Positions 22,797-31,906 of a DNA stretch of 64,000 bases are shown here, in pieces; within the stretch, counting starts at the first letter, position 1, and each line of letters begins with the position of its first letter. This DNA comes from Oscillospiraceae bacterium (GTDB taxonomy: Bacteria; Bacillota; Clostridia; Oscillospirales; Oscillospiraceae). The stretch covers positions 124,001 to 188,000 of the forward strand of contig SVLM01000001.1 in NCBI GenBank assembly GCA_015067945.1, read 5' to 3'. The notes beneath the pieces were generated by a model. The model made no database searches, was not told the origin of the DNA, and was given only the letters and a program-made list of their open reading frames with translations. Both the position numbers and the translations under genes were made by a program.

Positions 22797-24359
22797 ATGA
22801 AGCTCAACTACAAACGCACAATCTTAGTCGGCTTTGCCTTTTTCCTGATCAGTGCATTTTGGCAGGCCTACGATGCCACAATTCCCGTGATTTTGACAAA
22901 TAAATTTGGTATGTCCCAGACCTGGTCCGGTGTCATAATGGCATTGGATAATATCTTAGCGGTATTTATGCTGCCGATATTTGGTGCACTGTCAGATAAG
23001 TGCGTAAAAGCAAAGACCGGCAAGCGTACACCCTTTATTACCATCGGTGCTACCATTGCTGCCGTTGCCCTTGTTTGCCTTAGCTTTGTGGATAACGCAC
23101 AACTCAATCGCATTTCTGACGTATCCGCCATTGATGACCCTGCCGCACTGTCTGCGATCTACGATCAGCAGGCCGATACCGAGCTGGTAACCCCTGACGG
23201 TGAGAGATTTGTTCTGCAGGATAAATTCCCCAACAAGGAAACGTTTACATCCATCACCAGCAAGATCGAGCTGGACAGTGGTGATATCATCACCAACCCC
23301 GACTATACCAACTATGTCGCACCGGCCAGGCAGGCCTGTGCAGCAGTTGCGACTGCCGCCGAACCGACTACCTTGATTATCTTTGTGGTTCTGCTGCTGG
23401 CTGTATTGATTGCAATGTCGATTTTCCGCAGCCCGGCGGTTGCCCTGATGCCGGATGTTACCATTAAACCCCTTCGTTCCAAGGCAAATGCCGTCATTAA
23501 CCTGATGGGCACTGCCGGTGGTATTTTGGTGTTGGTGCTGGGCATTATCTTTGCAACCTCCAACGTCCAGAATTCTATGATGAGCTATACAGTCTACTAC
23601 GGTGTCATTGCAGCTATAATGCTGGGAGCATTGCTGATATTCCGTTTGACCGTCCGTGAGCCTCAGTGGGCTGCAGAAATGGAGCAGACCAGCAAGGAGC
23701 TGGGCATTGAAGAAAACGACAAGAGCGAAAATAAGCAAACCCGTAAGCTGACAAAATCCGAGCGTGGCAGCCTGCTGCTGATCCTGGCCTCCATTGCACT
23801 GTGGTACATCGGTTATAACGCCGTCACTTCCAAGTATTCTCTGTATGCCGGACGCGTGCTTGATATGGATTACAATACTACTCTGCTGATTGCCCAGGGT
23901 GCTGCAATCATTTCTTACCTGCCTGCAGGTATCATTGCATCCAAGGTCGGTCGGAAAAAGACGATTTTGGCTGGTGTGGTTATGCTGGCTTCCGCATTTG
24001 CAATCGCTTCTTTCCTGCGTGCGGGAAGCTCCGTGCTGCTGATGAACATTCTGTTTGCTCTGGCCGGTATCGGTTGGGCGACCATCAATGTCAACTCTTT
24101 CCCGATGGTTGTCGAAATGTGCTCCGGCGGCGACATTGGCAAGTACACCGGTTATTACTACACTGCCTCCATGGCTGCTCAGATTGTCACGCCCGTGCTG
24201 TCCGGCTGGTTGATGGATGCTACCGGCAAGATGACCGTTCTGTTCCCGTATGCCGCTGTGTTCGCAGGCTTGGCCTTTGTGACCATGTTCTTTGTTAAAC
24301 ACGGAGATGCCAAGCCTGAAGCTAAGAAGGGCCTGGAAGCCCTGGACGTTGATGATTGA
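22797..24359 (+). CDS. MFS transporter with large extracytoplasmic insertion
   Basis: 520 residues and about 12 membrane spans. The intracellular loop after span 2 (GALSDKCVKAKTGKRTPF) has the shape of the GPH/SLC45-like sugar transporter group. About 90 mostly polar residues (about 100-190) are inserted where a short external loop is normal, before the span beginning TTLIIFVVLL. A second cytoplasmic loop (about 290-320) is charged. It probably co-transports a sugar or glycoside with a cation; the substrate is unknown. GGGAGGA lies six bases before the ATG. Its stop overlaps the GDPD start by eight bases. Confidence 0.85.
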   Translation: MKLNYKRTILVGFAFFLISAFWQAYDATIPVILTNKFGMSQTWSGVIMALDNILAVFMLPIFGALSDKCVKAKTGKRTPFITIGATIAAVALVCLSFVDNAQLNRISDVSAIDDPAALSAIYDQQADTELVTPDGERFVLQDKFPNKETFTSITSKIELDSGDIITNPDYTNYVAPARQACAAVATAAEPTTLIIFVVLLLAVLIAMSIFRSPAVALMPDVTIKPLRSKANAVINLMGTAGGILVLVLGIIFATSNVQNSMMSYTVYYGVIAAIMLGALLIFRLTVREPQWAAEMEQTSKELGIEENDKSENKQTRKLTKSERGSLLLILASIALWYIGYNAVTSKYSLYAGRVLDMDYNTTLLIAQGAAIISYLPAGIIASKVGRKKTILAGVVMLASAFAIASFLRAGSSVLLMNILFALAGIGWATINVNSFPMVVEMCSGGDIGKYTGYYYTASMAAQIVTPVLSGWLMDATGKMTVLFPYAAVFAGLAFVTMFFVKHGDAKPEAKKGLEALDVDD

Positions 24360-25170
24360 TATGGTCGAATTTGCTGTTATATTGCTGGTTCTTGCCGTTC
24401 TATATGTTCTGGCACTGCGTTGCCGCTCCGGTCACAAGGGCTTTCGTACCTTAAAAGGCTGGGCCTACGCCCATCGGGGACTTCACGGTGAAGGCGTGCC
24501 AGAAAACAGCATGGCCGGATTTCGGCTGGCTCTGGAGAATGGCTACGGCATAGAATTTGATGTGCATTTGATGGCTGACGGAAACTTAGCGGTGATCCAT
24601 GATCCTTCCTTAAAGCGTACAGCAGGGGAGGACGTGTTCATCGAAGATTTGACAAAAGCTGATCTGAATCGCTACCGGCTCGAAGGAACCGACGAAAAGA
24701 TCCCGCTTTTTCTTGACGTTTTAGCCCTGTATGCCGGGAAAGCTCCGCTGATCATCGAATTGAAGGTCGAACGCAATAACTATGCCGATCTTTGTCTGGC
24801 TGTCTGCAACGCTCTGGCAGGCTATGAGGGGCCTTACTGTCTGGAATCTTTCGATCCGAGAGTCGTAAACTGGTTGAAGAAAAACCGACCCGACCTGATT
24901 CGTGGACAATTGACAGAAAACTTCCTGAAAAACCCAAAAAGCACCTTGCCTTGGGTACTGAAATTTCTGCTGACCACCCAATTAATGAACTTCTTAACTG
25001 TGCCGGATTTTATCGCATATAAGTCTGCAGACCGTAAGCGATTGGGTAACTTTGTATGCCGTCGGATTTGGCGGGCAGAGGGCGTGACCTGGACAGTAAA
25101 GAGCCAGGAAGAGTTTAACGGCGTAAAAAAAGAGGGTTGGCTGCCAATTTTTGAGGGTTTTCGCCCCTGA
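24352..25170 (+). CDS. Membrane-anchored glycerophosphodiester phosphodiesterase
   Basis: 272 residues: one N-terminal membrane span (about 4-24) and a GDPD TIM barrel with AHRGLHGEGVPENSM, the metal site EFDVHLMADG, VIHDPSLKRT, LIIELKVE and the C-terminal TWTVKS. It hydrolyses glycerophosphodiesters to glycerol 3-phosphate and an alcohol, and the anchor places it at the membrane surface. The ATG at 24352 is used; a longer in-frame form reads through the transporter gene without homology. It is translationally coupled to the MFS gene, which suggests that the transporter handles a related compound, but this is inferred. Confidence 0.87.
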   Translation: MIDMVEFAVILLVLAVLYVLALRCRSGHKGFRTLKGWAYAHRGLHGEGVPENSMAGFRLALENGYGIEFDVHLMADGNLAVIHDPSLKRTAGEDVFIEDLTKADLNRYRLEGTDEKIPLFLDVLALYAGKAPLIIELKVERNNYADLCLAVCNALAGYEGPYCLESFDPRVVNWLKKNRPDLIRGQLTENFLKNPKSTLPWVLKFLLTTQLMNFLTVPDFIAYKSADRKRLGNFVCRRIWRAEGVTWTVKSQEEFNGVKKEGWLPIFEGFRP

Positions 25171-25176
25171 TATTTG

Positions 25177-25204
25177 AAAAAACACCGCCTTGGCGGTGTT
25201 TTTT
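25177..25204. terminator. Bidirectional intrinsic terminator
   Basis: AAAAAACACCGCC and GGCGGTGTTTTTT form a 13-bp perfect stem between convergent GDPD and dapA genes. Confidence 0.92.
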
Positions 25205-26074
25205 CTATGTCAAAATGGCTCGAATAGCATCGACGGTTTCTACGGTCGCCTCCGTCAGGGGCATTCTGCATCCACCGCAATCAAAACCGATGCATTTCAT
25301 GGCAGCCTTTACCGGTATGGGGTTGACTTCCCGGAACAGAGCATCGGTCAGTGGGAGCATCTGTCGCTGCAGGGAAGCGGCAGTGTCAAAGTCGCCATCA
25401 ATGGCAGCCATGGCCATATCCTGCATTTCTTCGGGCCAAACATTTCCGGCAACCGAGATCACGCCTTTAGCCCCGAGGGAGATTGCCGGAACGGTCTGTT
25501 CGTCGTTGCCGGTCCAAACGGCAAAATCCTTGGGACAAGCAGCGATGATATGCAAAATTTTACCGATATCACCGGAGGCCTCCTTAACACCCACGATATT
25601 GGGTACAGCAGAAAGTCTGCGATAGACCGATACCGGGATATCCACTCCTGTCCGGCATGGCACATTATAGAGAATTACCGGAATCTTTACAGCGTGGGCG
25701 ATGGACAGATAATGTCGCACCAATCCTTCCGGTGTGGCTTTGTTGTAATATGGACTGACGACCAGCAGGGCATCTGCTCCTGCATCCTGGGCACCTTTGC
25801 TTAAAGCCACAGCATGGGAAGTATCATTACTGCCTGTGCCGGCGATGATCCGCATTTGATCACCTACATAGTTTTTTGACCGACGGATGATCTCCAGCTT
25901 CTCTTCATCGGTGAGCGTAGGGGATTCTCCGGTGGTGCCGCAGACCAAGGCAACATCCAATCCGGCAAGCATTTGTTTTTGCAGCAGCTGCTCCAGCATA
26001 GGATAGTTTACTTTCTGATCTAAGAACGGCGTGACTAAAGCGGTACAGCAGCCTGTAAATAACGGTTGGTTCAT
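25205..26074 (-). CDS. dapA: 4-Hydroxy-tetrahydrodipicolinate synthase
   Basis: 289-residue TIM barrel with CGTTGESPTL (Thr-Thr of the catalytic triad), VSPYYNKATPEG, the catalytic Tyr in LYNVPCRTG and the Schiff-base Lys in VGVKEASGD. It condenses pyruvate with aspartate semialdehyde in lysine and diaminopimelate synthesis, which also supplies dipicolinate for spores. The ATG at 26074 is preferred to one six bases upstream because GGAGGG touches the latter. It stands alone; no lysine riboswitch was recognised in the leader. Confidence 0.93.
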   Translation of the reverse strand: MNQPLFTGCCTALVTPFLDQKVNYPMLEQLLQKQMLAGLDVALVCGTTGESPTLTDEEKLEIIRRSKNYVGDQMRIIAGTGSNDTSHAVALSKGAQDAGADALLVVSPYYNKATPEGLVRHYLSIAHAVKIPVILYNVPCRTGVDIPVSVYRRLSAVPNIVGVKEASGDIGKILHIIAACPKDFAVWTGNDEQTVPAISLGAKGVISVAGNVWPEEMQDMAMAAIDGDFDTAASLQRQMLPLTDALFREVNPIPVKAAMKCIGFDCGGCRMPLTEATVETVDAIRAILT

Positions 26075-26157
26075 ACGCATCCCTCCAAATCAGCCTATGA
26101 AAAATCGCCTGAAAAGGTTACAATTTACACTTTTTTCATAAATTTAATATAAAACTA

Positions 26158-26185
26158 TTGCCAAAAAGCGGAAATCGTGTATAAT
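26158..26185 (+). promoter_or_regulatory. Promoter of the secreted transglutaminase-like gene
   Basis: TTGCCA and perfect TATAAT with a 16-bp spacer, 28 bases before the start codon. Confidence 0.65.
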
Positions 26186-26213
26186 CACGTAGGGAAGGAG
26201 ATGGCTAACCTTT

Positions 26214-28040
26214 ATGGCTACTTTTTTGAAACGCTTCGTTATGATTCTGTGTGTGTTTGCTTTGACAATTTCCGTCATTCCATCCTACATACCGGAAACG
26301 AAAGCAGCAGAAGTCTATGAATACGGTTATTCTTTGCTGACAACTGATTACGAGAAAACGGCTTACAGAGCCTTTTCTAACGGTATTCAAAACTGCGAGA
26401 CCAGCATAGAGTTCGGCATTGCACCCAAGAACTATCAGGATTCTCTCAAGCAGCAGTACGTCAATGAGATTATACAGGCCACATATAAGGCACTTCGTCT
26501 TGTGATGGCCGACCACCCGGAATATTTTTGGTTTGACGGTTACGGCAATATATCCATCTACCACGATACCCTGACCACCTATAAGGTCGTCTTTGAGGTA
26601 AAGGAGTATTCGGCGGGCGGAAAGACTGTCACCAAGAGTAATGTAAATCAGTTCATTCAACAGGTGGAAGCTGCAGCAAACAAGGCTTTGAAGGATATGC
26701 CCACCGACAAGGACCTTGCAAAGATCCACTACCTGCACGATTACCTTGCCAGCAATATTGATTATGTAATTAACGACGACGATCAGACCATCTACGGTGC
26801 ATTGGTAGGTGGGCAGGCTGTCTGTGCAGGCTACTCAAAAGCATATCAGTACCTGCTGGCAAAGGCAGGTATCCGCAGCTGGTACGTGACCGGCACCAGC
26901 CTCAGTCCCAATACCATGAATAAGGTCGCACACGGCTGGAACCTGGTTTATCTGGACGGAAAATGTTATTATACGGATGTTACCTGGGATGACCAGAATG
27001 AAATTTTCCATGCGTACTATATGCTTTCCAAGGCCGAAATTGGCGAATCCCACTTCCCGGATCATCCGGAGGAGCTTCCGCCTGCCTGCTCAGATACCGG
27101 CCTGGACTATTTTGAGGTTCACGAAGGTGCAGGCTCCGGTGTCGGTATGCTGAAGGGCAATTATAATGCATCCAAGCTGGCATCGTATATGAAGAAGGTA
27201 TCTGATGACACCTGGTGTGTCCATGTTGAGGATCTGACCGGTGGCAGTCCGAGAGCCTTTGTCATGTGGCTGGAGCAAAACAATGGCGAGATGGCCAATG
27301 CCGTTGCTTCCGCACTGGGTATTATAGGATCCTATACCTGGTCCCTCGATATACTGTGGGATGAATATCATATTTCGATCAAAGCATTGGCAAATACACA
27401 TAAGCATTCAATTCTGGCTTATCCCGCCAAAGTTCCCACCTGCACCGCAAGCGGCAACAGTCAATACTTTGTTTGTAAAACCTGCGGAGAATGGTACAGC
27501 GATGTTTTCTTCCAAAATAAGATACATGATAAGGACTCGGTAAAGATTCCGGCTCTGGATCATAAGTACACGCAGCTGAAGCAGGATGCCGACCAACATT
27601 GGTATGTATGCACGGACTGCGGTGAAGTAAAGCCAGACTCCCAAGCTATGCATTACGATAATAACAAGAATGGCAAGTGCGATGTCTGCAATGCTTATGT
27701 AGAGGTTCCCACCGAACCGACCAGCCCCGGTACGGAATCGACTACCACGACCGTAGCCCCTTCGGAACCCCATGAGTCTACGGAGAAGCCCAATGAACGG
27801 CCTACAGAGGAAACTATAAACCCCACAGAGCCTTCCGGTGAGGCCACTGAGCCGAGCACGGATGTGACAGATGGTGCAACCGAACCGACCGAAGGCACGG
27901 AACCCACCGTTCCCAGCGGTACAGAAGTACCGACGCAGGGAGGTAATGCATCCGATACAGCTGAAGACATCAATGTCACTGCGATTTCTATTTTTATCGG
28001 AGCAGCGGTGGCAGCTTACGGCGTCAACACAGCTCAATAA
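26214..28040 (+). CDS. Secreted transglutaminase-like protein with Cys-pair module
   Basis: 608 residues. A signal peptide (about 1-31, ending KAA) is followed by a transglutaminase core with catalytic C204 (QAVCAGYS), H240 (AHGWN) and D255 (YTDVTWDD). A beta-rich region follows, then a Cys-pair module (about 405-500: VCKTCGEWY, VCTDCGE, CDVCN) and a Thr/Glu/Pro-rich wall-spanning linker (about 500-585). The last ~20 residues are hydrophobic (AISIFIGAAVAAYG) but lack the basic tail usual for a membrane anchor. The core is probably a cell-surface protease or cross-linker. AAGGAG lies 13 bases before the ATG, which is unusually far; the nearer ATG is out of frame. Confidence 0.82.
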   Translation: MATFLKRFVMILCVFALTISVIPSYIPETKAAEVYEYGYSLLTTDYEKTAYRAFSNGIQNCETSIEFGIAPKNYQDSLKQQYVNEIIQATYKALRLVMADHPEYFWFDGYGNISIYHDTLTTYKVVFEVKEYSAGGKTVTKSNVNQFIQQVEAAANKALKDMPTDKDLAKIHYLHDYLASNIDYVINDDDQTIYGALVGGQAVCAGYSKAYQYLLAKAGIRSWYVTGTSLSPNTMNKVAHGWNLVYLDGKCYYTDVTWDDQNEIFHAYYMLSKAEIGESHFPDHPEELPPACSDTGLDYFEVHEGAGSGVGMLKGNYNASKLASYMKKVSDDTWCVHVEDLTGGSPRAFVMWLEQNNGEMANAVASALGIIGSYTWSLDILWDEYHISIKALANTHKHSILAYPAKVPTCTASGNSQYFVCKTCGEWYSDVFFQNKIHDKDSVKIPALDHKYTQLKQDADQHWYVCTDCGEVKPDSQAMHYDNNKNGKCDVCNAYVEVPTEPTSPGTESTTTTVAPSEPHESTEKPNERPTEETINPTEPSGEATEPSTDVTDGATEPTEGTEPTVPSGTEVPTQGGNASDTAEDINVTAISIFIGAAVAAYGVNTAQ

Positions 28041-28045
28041 ATTCC

Positions 28046-28084
28046 AAATACCCACGGGTTTTTGAAGCCTGTGGGTATTTTTTG
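28046..28084 (+). terminator. Intrinsic terminator
   Basis: AAATACCCAC pairs with GTGGGTATTT around a 15-base loop, followed by more T. Confidence 0.85.
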
Positions 28085-28093
28085 CTATATCAG

Positions 28094-28122
28094 TTGCATT
28101 TGCGATAAATTTCCGTTATACT
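28094..28122 (+). promoter_or_regulatory. Promoter of queA-tgt
   Basis: TTGCAT and TATACT with a 17-bp spacer, 33 bases before queA. Confidence 0.65.
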
Positions 28123-28155
28123 GTAATAGCTTTTCTATTAACGGAGGAAATTGGA

Positions 28156-29178
28156 TTGAAGACAAGTGATTTTTGGTATGATCTTCCCGAAGAACTGATT
28201 GCGCAAACACCACTGGAGAAGCGGGATACCTCCCGTTTGCTGGTGTTGGATCGGGTGACCGGACAGGTGAAGCATCAGCATTTTTATGATATTTTTGACT
28301 ACCTGCAGCCGGGAGATTGTTTGGTAATGAACGATTCCCGGGTGCTGCCGGCACGGCTTTTGGGTCACAGACCTACCGGCGGTGCTGTTGAGGTCTTGCT
28401 GCTGAAGGATCTTGGCGGCAAGCAATGGGAATGCCTTTGCAAGCCCGGCAGAAAGATGCAGGTTGGCAGTCAGGTAATCTTCGGTGATGGTGAACTGACC
28501 GCAGTCGTCGCTGAGGTCCGTGAGGACGGCAACCGGGTGGTGGAATTCCAGTACGAGGGTATCTTCCTGGAAGTGCTGGAGCGTTTGGGAAAAATGCCTT
28601 TGCCGCCATATATTCGTGCAGAGCTTGCCGATCAGGAGCGGTATCAGACCGTATATTCCAAGGAAGTTGGCTCTGCGGCTGCACCTACCGCAGGATTGCA
28701 TTTTACCAACGAACTGCTGGATAAGATTCGAAATAAAGGTGTCAACACTGCATTTGTTACGCTACATGTGGGTCTCGGCACATTCCGGCCCGTAAAGGCT
28801 GAGAACATCGGAGAGCATCATATGCACAGCGAGCTTTGTATGCTCAGTACCGAAACTGCCGAAATCTTAAATCGCACAAGACAGCAGGGAGGAAGGATTA
28901 TTTGCGTGGGAACCACATCCTGCCGGACGCTGGAATCCCTCGTAAATGATGACGGAAGCTTTGAAGAGAAGTCCAAGTGGACGGAGATTTTCATTTATCC
29001 CGGTTATCAGTTTAAAGCTATGCAGGGCTTGATCACCAATTTCCATTTGCCTGAGAGTACGCTGGTAATGCTGGTTTCTGCATTTGCAGGCAGGGAACAC
29101 GTTCTTCGTGCCTACGAACAGGCTGTACAGGAGAAATACCGGTTCTTCTCATTTGGAGATGCGATGTTTATTGGGTGA
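28156..29178 (+). CDS. queA: tRNA preQ1(34) S-adenosylmethionine ribosyltransferase-isomerase
   Basis: 340 residues with family motifs [27 protein letters not shown], the [21 protein letters not shown] segment, [15 protein letters not shown] and [11 protein letters not shown]. It transfers and isomerises the ribose of SAM onto preQ1 at tRNA position 34. The start is TTG at 28156, eight bases after GGAGG; the protein then begins MKTSDF as in homologues. It is followed by tgt, whose start lies 14 bases downstream, giving the classical queuosine pair. Confidence 0.94.
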   Translation: MKTSDFWYDLPEELIAQTPLEKRDTSRLLVLDRVTGQVKHQHFYDIFDYLQPGDCLVMNDSRVLPARLLGHRPTGGAVEVLLLKDLGGKQWECLCKPGRKMQVGSQVIFGDGELTAVVAEVREDGNRVVEFQYEGIFLEVLERLGKMPLPPYIRAELADQERYQTVYSKEVGSAAAPTAGLHFTNELLDKIRNKGVNTAFVTLHVGLGTFRPVKAENIGEHHMHSELCMLSTETAEILNRTRQQGGRIICVGTTSCRTLESLVNDDGSFEEKSKWTEIFIYPGYQFKAMQGLITNFHLPESTLVMLVSAFAGREHVLRAYEQAVQEKYRFFSFGDAMFIG

Positions 29179-29192
29179 GAAAGGAAATAACT

Positions 29193-30323
29193 ATGTTTGA
29201 ATTAAAGAAAACGGAAGGGAAGGCCCGGAGGGGTGAATTTACCTGTGCTCACGGCACAGTTCAGACACCGGTGTTTATGAATGTTGGTACACAGGGTGCT
29301 ATCAAGGGTGCGTTGAGTGCTGAGGATCTAAAAAATATCGGTTGCCAGGTGGAGCTTTCCAATACATACCATCTGCATCTACGGCCTACAGATCAGGTTG
29401 TCAGGGAGATGGGCGGTCTGCACAAGTTTATGACTTGGGACGGCCCGATCCTTACCGACAGCGGCGGATTTCAGGTGTTCAGCCTGTCCAGCCTGCGGCG
29501 AATCAAGGAAGAGGGCGTGTATTTTTCTTCCCATATTGACGGAAAGAAGATTTTTATGGGACCGGAAGAAAGTATGCAGATCCAGTCCAATCTGGGCAGT
29601 GATATCTGCATGGCCTTTGATGAGTGCATTGAGAATCCTGCACCCCGGGACTATGTGAGGAAGTCTGTGGATCGGACCTATCGCTGGCTGGTGCGGTGTA
29701 AGGAAGAGAATGCACGGCTGAATGCTCTGCCGGATACGGTCAATCCCCAGCAGATGCTGTGGGGTATCAATCAGGGCGGAACTTACGCCGATATTCGCAT
29801 CGATCACATGAAGCGGATCGCGGATCTGGATCTGCTCGGATATGCCATCGGTGGACTGGCTGTGGGCGAAACTGCTGAGGAGATGTATGATGTGATCGAG
29901 GCTGTGGAGCCCTATATGCCCGCTGATAAGACAAGGTATCTGATGGGTGTGGGTACGCCCAGCAATATCATCGAGGCCGTTGCTAGAGGTGTGGACTTCT
30001 TTGACTGTGTTATGCCTGCACGAAACGCCCGGCACGCACGGCTCTTTACCTGGGACGGAGCGATCAATCTGAAGAATGCAAAGTATCAGCTGGATGAAAA
30101 ACCGATCGATCCCAAGTGTGATTGTCCGGTGTGCCGTCGGTACTCCAGAGCCTATATCCGGCATCTGTTTGTCGCAGAGGAAATGCTGGCAATGCGGCTT
30201 TCCGTGATGCACAATCTGTATTTCTACAATAAGCTCATGGAAAAAATCCGCAATGCCTTGGATGAGGGAACATTTGCTCAGTTCCGAAATGAATATTCTG
30301 TTAAATTAAGCCAAAGAATCTAA
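29193..30323 (+). CDS. tgt: Queuine/preQ1 tRNA-guanine transglycosylase
   Basis: 376-residue TIM barrel: LSNTYHLHLRP, TDSGGFQVFSL, the catalytic-Asp region DFFDCVMPARNARHARLFT and the zinc site CDCPVCRRYSRAYIRHL. It swaps guanine 34 for preQ1 in tRNAs with GUN anticodons. ATG at 29193 is chosen because GAAAGGAAA is upstream; a GTG 18 bases earlier overlaps queA but yields an atypical N-terminus. It is cotranscribed with queA. Confidence 0.95.
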   Translation: MFELKKTEGKARRGEFTCAHGTVQTPVFMNVGTQGAIKGALSAEDLKNIGCQVELSNTYHLHLRPTDQVVREMGGLHKFMTWDGPILTDSGGFQVFSLSSLRRIKEEGVYFSSHIDGKKIFMGPEESMQIQSNLGSDICMAFDECIENPAPRDYVRKSVDRTYRWLVRCKEENARLNALPDTVNPQQMLWGINQGGTYADIRIDHMKRIADLDLLGYAIGGLAVGETAEEMYDVIEAVEPYMPADKTRYLMGVGTPSNIIEAVARGVDFFDCVMPARNARHARLFTWDGAINLKNAKYQLDEKPIDPKCDCPVCRRYSRAYIRHLFVAEEMLAMRLSVMHNLYFYNKLMEKIRNALDEGTFAQFRNEYSVKLSQRI

Positions 30324-30330
30324 ATTCTGC

Positions 30331-30358
30331 TTGCATTTTGCTATTTCAGTGTTATAAT
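30331..30358 (+). promoter_or_regulatory. Promoter of yajC
   Basis: TTGCAT and TATAAT with a 16-bp spacer, 34 bases before the start codon. Confidence 0.65.
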
Positions 30359-30392
30359 GTATCAGGATTATTAAACAAAAGGAGACATTTTC

Positions 30393-30806
30393 ATGTTGTA
30401 TTTTCTGAATGAAGCTGTCCAGGATCCCAACGCTGTGCCTGCCGACGGCGGTATGGGCGGCATGATCCTCATGCTGGTGATTATGGTCGCCATCTTCTAT
30501 TTCATGCTGATCCGTCCTGAGAACAAGCGTAAGAAGGAAGCTGAGCAGCTGCGTTCTTCCATCAAGGTTGGCGACAAAATCACCACCATTGGCGGTATTG
30601 TCGGCACTGTGGTTGATGTTAAGAGCGACAAGTTTGTGATGGAGACCGGTGCTGATCAGGTTCGTATTGAGCTGTGCAAGTGGGCTCTGTCTACCAATGA
30701 TACCGCTGCTGCCGCTGCTGCCGAGGCCAAGAAGAAGGCCGAGGAGAACAAGGCTAAGGAAAAGGCTGCCAAGAAGGCTGCAAAGGCTACCAAGAATGAT
30801 CGCTAA
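30393..30806 (+). CDS. yajC: Preprotein translocase subunit YajC
   Basis: 137 residues. One membrane span (about 23-43, MILMLVIMVAIFYFMLIRPENKRKKE) carries the typical RPxxKRxKE stop-transfer sequence, then the YajC domain (VGDKITTIGGIVGTVVDV). The C-terminal ~35 residues are an Ala/Lys/Glu-rich charged helix. It assists SecDF-SecYEG. The gene often follows tgt in bacteria, as here, but has its own promoter and terminator. Confidence 0.92.
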   Translation: MLYFLNEAVQDPNAVPADGGMGGMILMLVIMVAIFYFMLIRPENKRKKEAEQLRSSIKVGDKITTIGGIVGTVVDVKSDKFVMETGADQVRIELCKWALSTNDTAAAAAAEAKKKAEENKAKEKAAKKAAKATKNDR

Positions 30807-30811
30807 TTACA

Positions 30812-30842
30812 AAAACAGCTTCGGAAAATCCGAAGCTGTTTT
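30812..30842. terminator. Bidirectional intrinsic terminator
   Basis: AAAACAGCTTCGGA, loop AAA, TCCGAAGCTGTTTT: 14 perfect pairs between convergent yajC and the glycosyltransferase gene. Confidence 0.93.
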
Positions 30843-30845
30843 CTT

Positions 30846-31781
30846 TTATTCTTCCCATCTCAGGGTTTCTTTTGCGATGTAGATAGGGCGGTTTTTGACC
30901 TGCTCAAAGGTCTTGCCCACATATTCGCCAATAATGCCGATGCAGAACAGCTGGATTCCGCCCAGCAGCAAAATCAGCACAATGGCGGTGGCGTAGCCGG
31001 GGATAGCGATGCCCCAAATGAGTTTTTCGCAGATAACCGCAATCAGATAAATAATTGCAGCAGCGGCAGTCAGCATGCCGATGTAGGCTGCGATGCGAAG
31101 GGGTTTTGTAGAGAAACCGATGATACCCTCCAGTGCGTAATTCATCAGTTTTCGAAAGCTCCACTTGGTTTTTCCAGCTGCACGGGGCTTGGCAGTGTAG
31201 GGTATATAGGTGGTTTCATAGCCAACCCAGGAGAAGATACCTTTGGAGAACCGGTGGCACTCAGTCATACTAAGGATGCTTTCTGCAACGCTTCTGCGGA
31301 AGCAGCGGAAGTCGCTGGCGTCCGGGCGGAATTTTACATCCGACAGATGATTGATCACCGCATAGAACGAACGCTTGAAGAAGGACAGAACCTTGCCTTC
31401 GCCCCGGCGATCCTGATAGGCGGCAATCACGTCGGTTTCGGGTTGCTCTTCCAGCATCTGCACCATTTGACGGGCGATTGCCGGGTCTTGCTGCAGGTCG
31501 GCATCGATCAGACAAATATAGTCACCGTTAGCGTGCTGCAGGCCTGCGTAAAGGCCGGCTTCTTTGCCGAAATTCCGGGAGAAGGAGATCACCTTGACGG
31601 GGCATTTTTGAGCACTATGGAGCTTTTTCAGATTGTGTAAGGTTGCGTCCTTGCTGCCGTCGTCAATAAAGACGATTTCGTAACGGTAGCCGCAACCGTC
31701 GAAGGCTTCCATGACGGCTTCATGGAAAGCGGCCACATTTTCCGCTTCGTTGTAGCAGGGAACTACCAGCGATAATTTCAA
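30846..31781 (-). CDS. Family 2 glycosyltransferase, GtrB/DPM1-like
   Basis: 311 residues. The GT2 domain has VPCYNEAENV, VFIDDGSKDAT and LIDADLQQDP (metal-binding DxD), then the conserved RFSKGIFSWVGY region. Two membrane spans follow (about 232-252 and 262-287), with a cytoplasmic tail. This is the undecaprenyl-phosphate sugar synthase architecture, making a lipid-linked glucose or similar sugar for cell-surface decoration. The gene is alone on the minus strand with its own promoter, and no flippase or GtrC-like transferase is adjacent. Confidence 0.88.
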   Translation of the reverse strand: MKLSLVVPCYNEAENVAAFHEAVMEAFDGCGYRYEIVFIDDGSKDATLHNLKKLHSAQKCPVKVISFSRNFGKEAGLYAGLQHANGDYICLIDADLQQDPAIARQMVQMLEEQPETDVIAAYQDRRGEGKVLSFFKRSFYAVINHLSDVKFRPDASDFRCFRRSVAESILSMTECHRFSKGIFSWVGYETTYIPYTAKPRAAGKTKWSFRKLMNYALEGIIGFSTKPLRIAAYIGMLTAAAAIIYLIAVICEKLIWGIAIPGYATAIVLILLLGGIQLFCIGIIGEYVGKTFEQVKNRPIYIAKETLRWEE

Positions 31782-31813
31782 GGGATATCCCTCCCAATTG
31801 GTGAATTTGCTTC

Positions 31814-31842
31814 ATTATATGCGATTTTGGTGCAATCGTCAA
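31814..31842 (-). promoter_or_regulatory. Promoter of the GT2 gene
   Basis: On the minus strand TTGACG (31842-31837), 17-bp spacer, perfect TATAAT (31819-31814), 33 bases before the start. Confidence 0.75.
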
Positions 31843-31871
31843 GAAACTACTGCGGATTTCTTAAATTCAAG

Positions 31872-31900
31872 TTGACATATTTGCGAGAATGTGGTAATTT
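31872..31900 (+). promoter_or_regulatory. Promoter of the valS T-box
   Basis: Perfect TTGACA, 17-bp spacer, TAATTT with an extended -10 TGG. It is divergent from the GT2 promoter. Confidence 0.72.
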
Positions 31901-31906
31901 ATCCTC

